Source: JAXLWB01 sp046328715 (GTDB lineage Bacteria; Chloroflexota; Anaerolineae; Caldilineales; Caldilineaceae). Taken from it: DNA of 64,000 nucleotides. Shown piece by piece: positions 16,608 to 24,967 of the stretch (the first letter of the stretch is position 1; the number at the start of each line of letters is the position of its first letter). A program made the position numbers and the translations under genes. The notes under the pieces were generated by a model, which was given only the letters and a program-made list of their open reading frames with translations, made no database searches and was not told where the DNA came from. The stretch lies in contig JAXLWB010000004.1 of the NCBI GenBank assembly GCA_046328715.1, positions 124,001-188,000 on the forward strand, read 5' to 3'.

Positions 16608-17678
16608 ATGAGAAAGTTATCGATTTTATTGGCGTCAACGTTGGTGGCGTTTTCGACGCTGCTGACAGCCTGTATTGCTCCAGCGTCACCGAGAGTCGCA
16701 CCAGGCGCAGTCGCCAACGGTGTTGTGCCTGCGGCAGCGGCAGACGACAAGGCAGATTGGCCCAAGGAATTCACGGTCGGTTTCTTTGCTGGTGATGATG
16801 CCGAAAAGACGCTCAAGGACAATGAAGCATTCCGTACTTATCTTGAGGAACAATTAGGCATTCCAGTCAAGTTGGTTACGGGTGCTAGCTACACCGCCGT
16901 CATTGAAGCGATGCGCGCCAAGAAGGCTGATGGCATGTTAGTGGGGCCTTTTGCCTATGTCTTGGCCGTACAGGAAGCGCAAGCCGAAGCGTTGGCCATC
17001 AACATTGGCGGCGAGTCAACTGAAACCAAGTACAACCCCGATGCTCCCACCCACTACTACAGTGTCATCTTCACTAAGAAGGGTTCGGGCATTGCCACCT
17101 TAGCCGATCTGAAGGGTAAAGATTTCAGCTTTGTCGATCCAGCCTCGACCTCAGGTCACCTCGCCCCCAAAACTTTGCTGATCAAGAATGGGATCAATCC
17201 AGACACCGACATGAAGACGGTCTTCGCTGGCAGCCATCCCACTTCTGCGCTTTCAGTTTGGAGTGATAAGGTCCCAGCAGGCGCTACCTTTGAAAATAAC
17301 CTTTACACCTTGGCCAAGGAAGGTCAAATCGAATTTTGTGGTTTTTCGGATGGCAAAATTGGTGTTAAGCGCAGCGCTGAAGAGATCAAGGCGGTCTATG
17401 ATGCCTGCCCCGACGGTAAAATTGCCATCATTGCCTACTCGGACGAAATTCCCAGTACACCCTTCGCTGTGCGCAGTGACTTCCCCGAGTCGTTTAAAAA
17501 GGCTGTTAAGGATGCGTTACTGGCTATCAAAGATAACGCAGACTTGGTGTCCGCAGTACATGGTTGGTATGTCGATCCCAGCGAATCCCTAGGTTTGGAT
17601 CGACTCGATCAGTACTATAACTCACTGCGCGATATTGCCAAGTTACTCAACCTGGATCTGAAGGAATTGGCGAAGTAG
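16608..17678 (+). CDS. phnD: Phosphonate-binding lipoprotein PhnD
   Basis: This is the substrate-binding subunit of the phosphonate importer, 356 residues. The signal ends in a lipobox LTAC (Cys22), so it is predicted to be a lipid-anchored protein. Family features include VGFFAGDDAEKTLKDNEAFRTYLEEQLG, VGPFAYVLA, SFVDPASTSGHLAPKTLL and AGSHPTSA. These build the two-lobed pocket for alkylphosphonates or phosphite. AAGGAG precedes the ATG at good spacing. An ISAzo13-like element lies upstream, so expression may need read-through or a new promoter. Confidence 0.94.
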   Translation: MRKLSILLASTLVAFSTLLTACIAPASPRVAPGAVANGVVPAAAADDKADWPKEFTVGFFAGDDAEKTLKDNEAFRTYLEEQLGIPVKLVTGASYTAVIEAMRAKKADGMLVGPFAYVLAVQEAQAEALAINIGGESTETKYNPDAPTHYYSVIFTKKGSGIATLADLKGKDFSFVDPASTSGHLAPKTLLIKNGINPDTDMKTVFAGSHPTSALSVWSDKVPAGATFENNLYTLAKEGQIEFCGFSDGKIGVKRSAEEIKAVYDACPDGKIAIIAYSDEIPSTPFAVRSDFPESFKKAVKDALLAIKDNADLVSAVHGWYVDPSESLGLDRLDQYYNSLRDIAKLLNLDLKELAK

Positions 17679-17681
17679 ATA

Positions 17682-17754
17682 AAAGTTGCAAAGGGGCAGA
17701 GTGGCAAAGTGTCAGAGGACTTGTATACCTTTGCAACTCTGCAACTTTATTCCC
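17682..17754. repeat. Inverted repeat between phnD and phnG
   Basis: The arms AAAGTTGCA...AGAGTGGCAAAG and CTTTGCAACTCTGCAACTTT pair imperfectly around a short loop. It occupies nearly the whole 90-bp spacer and could end or weaken transcription between importer and lyase genes. Confidence 0.55.
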
Positions 17755-17769
17755 GGAGTACGAGACGAA

Positions 17770-18216
17770 GTGACTGGTCCATATTCGATTGACCAAAGTA
17801 GTGCTTTATCGATTCTTACTGCGACCCCTGCAGAGGAAGTGAAGCAGTTTGTTGAAACATTACTTGCTCGTCTGCCCTCTGTTGAAGTAACGAATTGTCG
17901 CACCGGACTCGCAATGCTCCCGTTTGTCGATAGTGTCAAAGGCATCACGTTTCACTTGGGAGAAACATTGCTGGCTGAAGCCACTGTCGCAGTTGCAGGG
18001 CAAACAGGGTATGCGGCTTGTTTGGGACGTGACTTAGAACAGGCGATTGCGATTGCAATCCTGGATGCGGTTTTACAGAATTCTGCAGAAGCAGTAAGCA
18101 TGGAACGTCCCATCATCTTGGAATTTATCAACAGAGCTGCTGACGCCCAACAAAAGCAGGAGTTGGAGTTGCTACGCAAAATAGAAAGCACTCGGGTTGA
18201 ACTGGAGACCTTTTAG
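17770..18216 (+). CDS. phnG: C-P lyase core subunit PhnG
   Basis: PhnG is a small subunit of the PhnGHIJ core that helps PhnI load phosphonate onto ATP-derived ribose. The GTG at 17770 (GGAG about 12 nt upstream) gives 148 residues, the usual family size. Upstream in-frame codons fall in the palindromic spacer. The ILTATPAEEVKQFV opening, the hydrophobic block ITFHLGETLLAEATVAVAGQTGYAACLGRD and LEQAIAIAILDAVLQ match PhnG. It overlaps phnH by one base (TAGTG). Confidence 0.88.
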   Translation: MTGPYSIDQSSALSILTATPAEEVKQFVETLLARLPSVEVTNCRTGLAMLPFVDSVKGITFHLGETLLAEATVAVAGQTGYAACLGRDLEQAIAIAILDAVLQNSAEAVSMERPIILEFINRAADAQQKQELELLRKIESTRVELETF

Positions 18217-18746
18217 TGAACACATCAATACCCACTGCTACGATACAGCCTCGTCCTACACATGCCGAAAGTGAGGCGCGTATTACGTTTCAAACGTTGA
18301 TGTTTGCACTTAGCAACCCCGGACGCATTTTCACATTGGCAGGCTCAACTTTTACCACTGTGCAAAGTTGCCTACAGATTGGACGCTCCCTGCTTGACTT
18401 GGAAACGAGCTTCTACTCCCCCAATCTCGATTTGATTCATGCACTAAAATCAACTGGTAGCCCTTTCCGTACTGCTTCCAGCGCTGATTACCTCTTTTTC
18501 CCTGTGCCAGACGTTTTTGAAGCAGCCATGTTACGCGTTACGCTTGACTCTCTTGACCAGATCAAGACTGGTACACTGACCTACCCGGATCAATCGGCTA
18601 CGCTGATTGTTGCCTGTTTGTTAGGCCACGGTAGAAAACTAGGCTTAAACGGGCCTGGTATTCAGGACCGAGTTGAATTGATTGTCGATGAACTCCCTCT
18701 TGAATTTTGGCAACTGCGTAATCGGAAAATGAACTACCCCTTAGGT

Positions 18747-20179
18747 CATCAGTAACAAATTAAGCATTTACAGAGGTTGTCAAATCTGGGGAGAGCAGAC
18801 AAGCCTGTAAAATGAAAGGATGAGCGAACCAGAAAAAGAAAATAAAACTAAAAAAGCAAGCAGTGTGCGACACACGCGAGCGGTTCAGCGTGATCGGAGC
18901 AAACGGTTGAGCAGCGAATTGCCAGATGAACAAGTGGTAGAACGGCTCCACGCGATTGTGCATCCAGCGACCCTGGCGCAAATCGCTGTATACGAAGCGC
19001 TTGGGCTGCGTGCCCGCATCCTGACGTTACCCGTGATGATGGCCTTAGTATTGAGTCTGCTCTGGCAGCAAACCGGCAGCATCTGCGAAATGGTGCGACT
19101 GGTGCACGAAGAATGTGTTTTGTGGGTCGCCCCCTTACAAGGCTTAACGCAACAAGCACTCTCGACTCGCTTGCGTATGTTGCCAGCAGAGTTGTTTCTG
19201 CAAGTTCTGCTTGAGCTATTGCCTGGACTGGCAAAACGCAGTTTGGAACGCAGCCGCCCCTTACCCGCTGAACTTGCCTGGGCGAAAAGGCAATACACTC
19301 AGGTTTGCGCCTGCGATGGCTCAACTCTGGATGCACTCTTGTGCAAGGTCGGGTTGCTGCAGGAGAATGAAAAGAATCCATTGGCGGGACGCATGTTAGC
19401 GATTCTGGATATCGTCACTCGCCTGCCTACCCAGGTTTGGTATGAAGAAGATGCACAAGCGCATGACCAAAGCTTTCTCGACAAAGTGCGCTCCCATCTG
19501 CTCACAGGCAGCCTGCTCATTTTCGATTTGGGTTTCACCAACTTCACTTTCTTCCGCCACCTTGGTGAACAAGGTGTCTTTTTCATCACACGTGCCAAGA
19601 GCAATCTGGCATTCCAGGGGGAATCGTTGCTGCTCAAAACTGCTGTGGTGCATGACCAAATCGGTTGGATTGGACAAGGTGATGACCGCCAGCAAGTGCG
19701 CCTGATTCAATTTCTCTATCACGGCAAGTGGTATCGCTATCTCACCAACGACCTCGATGCATCGCATCTTCCCGTTGAGTATGCCGTGGCTCTTTACTGG
19801 CAACGCTGGCGAATTGAAGATGCCTATGCCATTGTCAAACGCCTGCTCGGTTTAGCTTTCTTTCATTGTTCGGCTCAGAATGCTGTACAAATGCAACTCT
19901 GGGCGACCTGGATTCTCTATGCGGTTCTGGTTGACCTGACTGACCAAGTCGCTCAGCAACTCAACAAACCCTTTGCTCGCATTTCTATGGAGATGGTCTA
20001 TCGCTCGCTTCCTTTCTTTGCTAGGACTCATCACAAGGGGAATGCCGACAACCTGATTGATTATCTTGTTGCCAATGTCAAACGCCTGGGCATTCTTAAA
20101 TCTATCCGTTCTGACCAACCGTCAACTCTTCTCTCCCTCAAGTTGACAATCGCTCTAAACGCTTAATTTGTCACCAATG
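18747..20179 (+). mobile_element. Complete IS4-type insertion sequence in phnH
   Basis: The element is 1433 bp with imperfect inverted ends of about 29 bp sharing ACAAATTAAGC. It is flanked by direct copies of CCCTTAGGT (18738-18746 and 20180-20188), a 9-bp duplication normal for the IS4 family. The truncated relative is at 14059-14856. Confidence 0.93.
18820..20166 (+). CDS. IS4-family transposase
   Basis: This is a complete 448-residue transposase, and the only one in the window without a frameshift. A basic N-terminus leads into a helical domain. Catalytic Asp residues fall in CACDGSTLD (about residue 165) and LLIFDLGFTN (about residue 235). The Y-x2-R-x3-E-x6-K signature is visible as YWQRWRIEDAYAIVK. 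It may be active and could move the truncated copy if both ends were present, but that copy lacks its left end. Confidence 0.92.
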   Translation: MSEPEKENKTKKASSVRHTRAVQRDRSKRLSSELPDEQVVERLHAIVHPATLAQIAVYEALGLRARILTLPVMMALVLSLLWQQTGSICEMVRLVHEECVLWVAPLQGLTQQALSTRLRMLPAELFLQVLLELLPGLAKRSLERSRPLPAELAWAKRQYTQVCACDGSTLDALLCKVGLLQENEKNPLAGRMLAILDIVTRLPTQVWYEEDAQAHDQSFLDKVRSHLLTGSLLIFDLGFTNFTFFRHLGEQGVFFITRAKSNLAFQGESLLLKTAVVHDQIGWIGQGDDRQQVRLIQFLYHGKWYRYLTNDLDASHLPVEYAVALYWQRWRIEDAYAIVKRLLGLAFFHCSAQNAVQMQLWATWILYAVLVDLTDQVAQQLNKPFARISMEMVYRSLPFFARTHHKGNADNLIDYLVANVKRLGILKSIRSDQPSTLLSLKLTIALNA

Positions 20180-20262
20180 CCCTTAGGTTTCGATATTTTC
20201 CTCGTGGATAGTGATCAGATTGTAGGATTGCCAAGAACGACCCATTTGGAGCTAGAGTAGCC

Positions 20263-21435
20263 ATGGCCTATGTTGCAACGCGCGGCGGCGAAAATGCCAT
20301 TCAACAATCTGAGAAACTATTTCACGAGTTACGCGGTGCTGTCACCCCGGATTTTGTCAGTTCGCTGATGCAGACAATGCCCTATCTGCTTGACCGGGTA
20401 ATGAGCGACGCCGGATTGTATGCACCTGAACTCGCAGCCCTTGCGCTGACGCAAAGTGGTGGCGACCTTTATGAAAGTGTTTTGCTCTTGCGTGCCTACT
20501 GTTCCACACAGCCTCGTCTGGCCTACGCCAAAGCCATTCAAAGCAGCGATCTGTTGACTGTTCGGCGCATTTCGGCAGCATTTAAAGAGATTCCAGGAGG
20601 ACAGATTCTTGGACCCTCGCTCGATTACAGCCATCGCCTGCTACGTTTTGATTTGTTAAACAGGGCTGAAACACCGGCACGGGTTGAACCCAGCGAGCAG
20701 GCAGCCAACAAAGGTTACCCTGCAGTTGCCGATTGGCAACGAGATCAGGATTTGCTTGAGCCCGTTCACCCGCTCGTTAACGATCCCTTTCCTATCCCCG
20801 ACATCACACGCGATCCGATAGAGTTTCCGGCTCCACGTGCCCATCGTTTGCAGGCATTAGCTCGCTCTGACACAGGAGGAACACTCGCCTTGGGTTACTC
20901 TTCGATGCGCGGCTATGGACTTACCCACCCTACCATTAATGAACTACGTCTAGCCTATACCGATGTCAGATTGACCCATCCGATCACGGGTAAGGAATTT
21001 AGTGCTGGGCGTATACGCGTGAGCCAGGCCGAGGTGGTGAGTACGACCGGTGGTACGCCCGAAAAACCGATGCTGGAACTTGGCTTTTGCGCCACCTTAG
21101 GCTGGAACGAAGTCAAAGTGATCGCCGCTTCGATGCTCGACCTGGAAATGGACAAACCAAATCCACATCCGGCCCACAAAGAGGAATTTGTGCTCTATCA
21201 CACCGAAGCGGTAGAGGCATCGGGCTTCTGTGTTCATTTCAAGCTGCCTCATTATGTTACCTTCAGTAGCAGTATGGACAACATTCGGCAGGTGCGAGAA
21301 GCGCAGACGCGCGGCATGTTTGAGGGTATGTTTGTACAAAATATCGCCACTCACACAAACGGAACAACGCAGAAAACTGTGCTGCCGATGCCCACAGACT
21401 CCACACCAGTCGCGCACAATGGAGGTGGACAATGA
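20263..21435 (+). CDS. phnI: C-P lyase core subunit PhnI
   Basis: PhnI is the nucleosidase-like catalytic subunit that, with PhnG, PhnH and PhnL, attaches phosphonate to the ribose of ATP with release of adenine. The 390-residue length is a little longer than the usual 350-370. The N-terminal MAYVATRGGENAIQQSE, the GYSSMRGYGLTHPT block, and KLPHYVTFSSSMDNIRQVR near the C-terminus are characteristic. It begins two bases after the phnH stop and overlaps phnJ by four bases (ATGA), so its translation was coupled to phnH before the IS landed. Confidence 0.93.
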   Translation: MAYVATRGGENAIQQSEKLFHELRGAVTPDFVSSLMQTMPYLLDRVMSDAGLYAPELAALALTQSGGDLYESVLLLRAYCSTQPRLAYAKAIQSSDLLTVRRISAAFKEIPGGQILGPSLDYSHRLLRFDLLNRAETPARVEPSEQAANKGYPAVADWQRDQDLLEPVHPLVNDPFPIPDITRDPIEFPAPRAHRLQALARSDTGGTLALGYSSMRGYGLTHPTINELRLAYTDVRLTHPITGKEFSAGRIRVSQAEVVSTTGGTPEKPMLELGFCATLGWNEVKVIAASMLDLEMDKPNPHPAHKEEFVLYHTEAVEASGFCVHFKLPHYVTFSSSMDNIRQVREAQTRGMFEGMFVQNIATHTNGTTQKTVLPMPTDSTPVAHNGGGQ

Positions 21436-22382
21436 GTGTCTTGGGTAATCTTGCCGCCCCTTTTGTGGAAACCCAGCAAAGCGGTTATTCCTACGGCTTT
21501 CTTGACGAATTTGCTAAGCGTGAGATTCGCCGCCGCGTCCTCAAGGCGATTGCCATTCCTGGCTACCAAGTTCCCTATGCCAGCCGAGAATTGCCAATTG
21601 CGCGCGGCTGGGGCACGGGTGGCTTGCAGGTAACCTTGAGTATTACGGGACCTTCCAGCGTCGTCAAAGTGATCGACCAAGGAGCCGATGATTCAGTCAA
21701 CGCTGCCAATTTGCGCCGCTTTATTGCACGCATGACCGGGGCGCAAACTACGACTGATACGTTAGAGGCGACAATTATTCAAAGCCGTCATCGCATTCCT
21801 GAAGAGATTTTGCGCAACGATCAACTGCTTGTCCTGCAAGTGCCTGACCCCGAGCCGCTGCGTCATGTTCAGCCGGACATGTCACAAGCGCGCATCATGC
21901 ATGGCGATGCTGACTATAGCCAGATGTGGTTGACACTCTACGAGCAACAGGTGTTTTACGGTCGCTTTATGCATGGGGCCAGCTATCCTTCGCTGGTGCA
22001 CAGGCGCTATCTGATGTCACCCAGTCCAATTCCCCGTTGGGATACGCCCAAGTTACACCAGTCCAACCACCTGACCATTCTTTCCGCAGGCCGTGAAAAG
22101 CGGCTCTATGCCGTTCCCCCTTTCACGGATGTGCGCCCGATTGAGTTTGAGGATGTCTTCTTTCAAGTGGAAGACCAGACAGGACGCCGTTGCCGACAGA
22201 GTGGAGGCCAATATAAATTTATGAACGAGTTACCCCAGGCCGATGGCACGGTGCTGTATGAATTATCTGACACCAGCTACGCTGCAAAACTTGTAGCAAA
22301 AGCTGCACAACAGCCGGTAGCGATTGGTCGGACTTACTTTGATGAGCAAGGTGATTTTTATCACAGAGGATTTTTGAAATAG
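21432..22382 (+). CDS. phnJ: PhnJ-like C-P lyase subunit lacking three of the four cluster cysteines
   Basis: PhnJ normally uses a [4Fe-4S] cluster and S-adenosylmethionine to cleave the C-P bond; in E. coli the motif is C-x2-C-x21-C-x5-C. This 316-residue protein aligns well across its length: GYQVPYASRELP and GWGTGG (the glycyl-radical region), RIMHGDADYSQMWLTLYE, and LTILSAGREKRLYAVPPFT. In the cluster region it reads CRQSGG instead of CALCG, and YELSDTSYA instead of FVCSDTDYC. Only one Cys remains in the whole protein. The frame is uninterrupted and aligns on both sides of the changed positions, so this is not a frameshift artefact. A canonical radical-SAM cluster cannot be built. It may be catalytically dead, structural, or use other chemistry. 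Confidence 0.88.
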   Translation: MSVLGNLAAPFVETQQSGYSYGFLDEFAKREIRRRVLKAIAIPGYQVPYASRELPIARGWGTGGLQVTLSITGPSSVVKVIDQGADDSVNAANLRRFIARMTGAQTTTDTLEATIIQSRHRIPEEILRNDQLLVLQVPDPEPLRHVQPDMSQARIMHGDADYSQMWLTLYEQQVFYGRFMHGASYPSLVHRRYLMSPSPIPRWDTPKLHQSNHLTILSAGREKRLYAVPPFTDVRPIEFEDVFFQVEDQTGRRCRQSGGQYKFMNELPQADGTVLYELSDTSYAAKLVAKAAQQPVAIGRTYFDEQGDFYHRGFLK

Positions 22383-23189
22383 ATGCAAGATCATCTCTTC
22401 ATGCAAACGCCTCGTTTTGTCTTCAACCCTCCCGTACTTCGGGCCCAAAAGGTCTGCAAGCGCTATGGTCATATCGTTGCCGTAGATAATGTCGATGTGA
22501 CCGTTTATCCTGGTGAAATTTTGGGTATTGTCGGCGAATCGGGTTCCGGTAAGTCAACCCTGCTGCGCCTGCTCAACCTCGAAGAAGAAGCCGATAGCGG
22601 CAGTTATCAACTTGCAATTGAGGGCTATAAAGGGCGCAATCTTTTTCAACTGGATCGCTTCTCAAAACGTACACTGCGTGTCCATCACATCGGCATCGTC
22701 TATCAACATCCTCACCTGGGTCTGCGCATGCGCAAAACGAGCAGCGGCAATGTGGCCGAGCGGCTGATTATGGCGGGCGACCGCAACTTTGCCCATCTCC
22801 GCCAAGCTGCTGGTGATGCATTGGCGGCTTCAGAATTTCCGCTAAACCGCATGGATGATCTGCCTTTACGTCTTTCCGGCGGGATGCAACAGCGCGTGCA
22901 GTTGGCCAAAGCCATCGCTCTGCGTCCAACGCTGCTCTTGCTCGACGAGCCGACCAGTGGCCTGGATGTTTCGGTTCAAGCGATGGTACTGGATACGCTC
23001 AAACGGCTTCAACGAGAGCTTCAAGTGACCATGATCATTGTCTCGCATGACCTAGGTGTCATTCGCACGCTAGCCGATCGAGTGATGGTCATGAAGCAAG
23101 CGCGTGTAGTCGAAACCGGCCTTACTGACCAGGTGCTTGAAGACCCACAGGATGCTTACACACAACAGTTGATTCATGCGAAGTTATAA
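22383..23189 (+). CDS. phnK: C-P lyase accessory ABC-type ATPase PhnK
   Basis: PhnK is a soluble ABC-type ATPase that docks on the PhnGHIJ core at PhnJ. The 268-residue protein has Walker A GESGSGKST, the PhnK-type insertion YQHPHLGLRMRKTSSGNVAERL, the signature LSGGMQQRVQLAKAI, Walker B LLLLDEPTSG and the H-loop VSHDLG. It starts directly after the phnJ stop. Its normal motif content suggests the complex is under selection despite the odd PhnJ, or lost function only recently. Confidence 0.92.
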   Translation: MQDHLFMQTPRFVFNPPVLRAQKVCKRYGHIVAVDNVDVTVYPGEILGIVGESGSGKSTLLRLLNLEEEADSGSYQLAIEGYKGRNLFQLDRFSKRTLRVHHIGIVYQHPHLGLRMRKTSSGNVAERLIMAGDRNFAHLRQAAGDALAASEFPLNRMDDLPLRLSGGMQQRVQLAKAIALRPTLLLLDEPTSGLDVSVQAMVLDTLKRLQRELQVTMIIVSHDLGVIRTLADRVMVMKQARVVETGLTDQVLEDPQDAYTQQLIHAKL

Positions 23190-23193
23190 TCCT

Positions 23194-23949
23194 ATGAAAA
23201 TCGGGCTGATCGCTGATATCCACGGCAATATCCATGCGTTGGATCGTGTGGTACAGGAATTACAACAAAGACGGGTGGAATTGCTTCTCTGTGCTGGCGA
23301 TCTGGTATGTTATGGGGCATTCCCCAATGAAGTCATTGCTCGCTTGAAAGCGCTGGCAATTCCAACGGTCTTAGGCAATTATGATTCTGCAGTGGCCTGG
23401 AATATGGCAAGTGCATCGAGTACTCCCTCCAGCCTACTGACTGAACCAATCAAAGTTGCTGCCCTGGAGTGGACAAAAGAGCAGATCACGGATGAACATC
23501 GCCAATATCTACGCAGCCTGCCCTGGACGACATGGCATCGCTTTGGTTCAACCAGTTTGCAGATGTTGCACGGTGGACCACTGAAGTTAGATGAATGGTA
23601 TGGCCAGGAATTCCCCCACCGACTCACCGAGTTAGCCGAAAAAACCGCAGTCGATATTTTAGTCATTGGTCACACCCATCAACAATTTGCGGTTGAAATT
23701 GTGCGCACCAATGGCGAGAAGACTCTGATTATCAACCCTGGAGCAGTGGGACGCTCGATTGATGGCGATCCGCGTGCGGCCTGTGCAGTGCTCGATTTGG
23801 CGACGCGCCAGATCGAACTGTTGCGCGTTGACTACAACCTCGATGCTGCAATCCAGGCTATTGCTTCTAGTGGTATGCCGAAAGAGATCGCAGAGTTGGT
23901 TGCACGTGGTCTGCGGCGAGTTGAACAACTCGCCGCAACCCCTCCCTAA
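23194..23949 (+). CDS. Calcineurin-like metallophosphoesterase (YfcE-type) within the phn operon
   Basis: This phosphoesterase of about 251 residues has the metal-binding motifs DIHGN (near the N-terminus), GDLV, GNYD, and GHTH (about residue 160). The start at 23194 is preferred; the open frame to 23176 overlaps phnK. Family members hydrolyse phosphodiesters or monoesters with two metal ions. It sits between phnK and phnL, and no PhnP (the cyclic phosphodiesterase of the pathway) is found nearby. It is therefore a candidate for opening 5-phosphoribosyl 1,2-cyclic phosphate, which is inference from position. Its stop codon lies inside repeat family 3. Confidence 0.85.
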   Translation: MKIGLIADIHGNIHALDRVVQELQQRRVELLLCAGDLVCYGAFPNEVIARLKALAIPTVLGNYDSAVAWNMASASSTPSSLLTEPIKVAALEWTKEQITDEHRQYLRSLPWTTWHRFGSTSLQMLHGGPLKLDEWYGQEFPHRLTELAEKTAVDILVIGHTHQQFAVEIVRTNGEKTLIINPGAVGRSIDGDPRAACAVLDLATRQIELLRVDYNLDAAIQAIASSGMPKEIAELVARGLRRVEQLAATPP

Positions 23950-24078
23950 CCCTTCCCACCCAAAGGGTACCCGAAGGGAGGGAATTGTCACGGAAAGAAT
24001 TTCATTTAGTGGACAGATGAAAATCCACTATCTGCCCCATCACTGTTCCCTCCCTGCGGTCGGGGAGGGTTAGGGAGG
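23941..24078. repeat. Palindromic repeat family 3, copy 1
   Basis: The outer arms CCTCCCTAACCCT and AGGGTTAGGGAGG pair perfectly over 13 bp, and inner blocks also pair. A related element lies at 55972-56099, with the shared inner words GAGGGAATTGT and TATCTGC. Its left end supplies the last codons and the stop of the metallophosphoesterase gene. Confidence 0.75.
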
Positions 24079-24111
24079 GGTCGTTCGTTATAAAAGTTGA
24101 TAGCAATCATC

Positions 24112-24831
24112 ATGAATCATTTACCTATTTTGTCTGTTGAGGGATTGACCAAGCGCTTTACTATCCACCATCTGCAACGCACGATCCCGGTTTTTCAGAA
24201 GCTGACATTTTCACTCGCAGCAGGAGAATTCCTTCTGGTAAGTGGTAGTAATGGCGCAGGAAAGTCTACATTGTTACGCTGTCTCTATCGCAGTTACTTG
24301 CCAACCTGTGGCTATGCCTGGTTTGAGTCGACCCAAGGAGCGGTGGATCTCGCCCATACCGCTGATATTGATATTGCCTTTTTGCGCAAACACGAGATTG
24401 GCTTTGTGACCCAATTTCTAAGGACAAGGCCTCGCATCACTGCACTCGAACTTGTCGCTGAGCCGCTGCTAGCAACTGGGTTTTCTACACAAGACGCCAT
24501 GGAAGAGGCCAAGGAAGCATTGGAACGCTTTGGCGTCAAGAGTGCGCTGTGGAGTGCGTATCCCACCACCTTCTCTGGCGGTGAACAACAAAAGGTCAAT
24601 TTGGCCCGAGCACTGATTCGACCCTATCGTTTACTGCTTTTGGACGAACCGACTGCCTCCCTGGATAGCAAAGCGCGCCGTGCACTGGTTGATCGACTTC
24701 AAATCCTGAAGCAGCAAGGTGTCGCTATGATGGCAGTGCTTCATCACGCCGAAGATGCAGACGGGTTGGTTGATCGACAGTTGGAGATTGCGGGGCATGA
24801 GTCGATGCTGCCCTTGGTTGAAACTGCCTAA
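24112..24831 (+). CDS. phnL: C-P lyase accessory ABC-type ATPase PhnL
   Basis: PhnL is required with PhnGHI for phosphonate ribosylation. The protein has 239 residues from the ATG at 24112; a TTG at 24097 is possible. Walker A is GSNGAGKST. The PhnL-typical VLRTRP-like element is FLRTRPRITALELVAEPL. The signature is FSGGEQQKVNLARAL, Walker B is LLLLDEPTAS, and the H-loop position reads VLHHAED. The family 3 repeat fills the gap before it, so it may depend on its own promoter or on read-through. Confidence 0.9.
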   Translation: MNHLPILSVEGLTKRFTIHHLQRTIPVFQKLTFSLAAGEFLLVSGSNGAGKSTLLRCLYRSYLPTCGYAWFESTQGAVDLAHTADIDIAFLRKHEIGFVTQFLRTRPRITALELVAEPLLATGFSTQDAMEEAKEALERFGVKSALWSAYPTTFSGGEQQKVNLARALIRPYRLLLLDEPTASLDSKARRALVDRLQILKQQGVAMMAVLHHAEDADGLVDRQLEIAGHESMLPLVETA

Positions 24832-24967
24832 ACAATGCAGGTAACAGAGTCGCTACACCAATAGCGATGAAAAGATTGCAGATTACAGGTTGCAGGTCGC
24901 ATGGTGAGTCAATCGCAACTCGCAATTCGCAATTTGCCATTCATTCTTTTCATAACAGGAATTTACC

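Larger units (their letters stand above)
18216..20260 (+). pseudogene. phnH: C-P lyase core subunit PhnH, split by an IS4-type element
   Basis: The 5' part (18216-18746, GTG start) and the 3' part (20189-20260) join at a 9-bp target duplication, CCCTTAGGT, to give about 200 residues, the normal PhnH size. Family features are ESEARITFQTLMFALSNPGR near the N-terminus, PDQSATLIV, LNGPGIQ and the ending LPRTT. The interrupted frame ends after GHQ, losing about 24 C-terminal residues. PhnH is a structural subunit of PhnGHIJ, and its C-terminal strand packs in the core. The truncated form is probably impaired, though a nearly full-length product could still fold. Confidence 0.88.

Noticed and set aside
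16479..16822. Extra frames overlapping the start of phnD
   Set aside because: They lie in alternate frames of the transposase end and phnD and lack family features.
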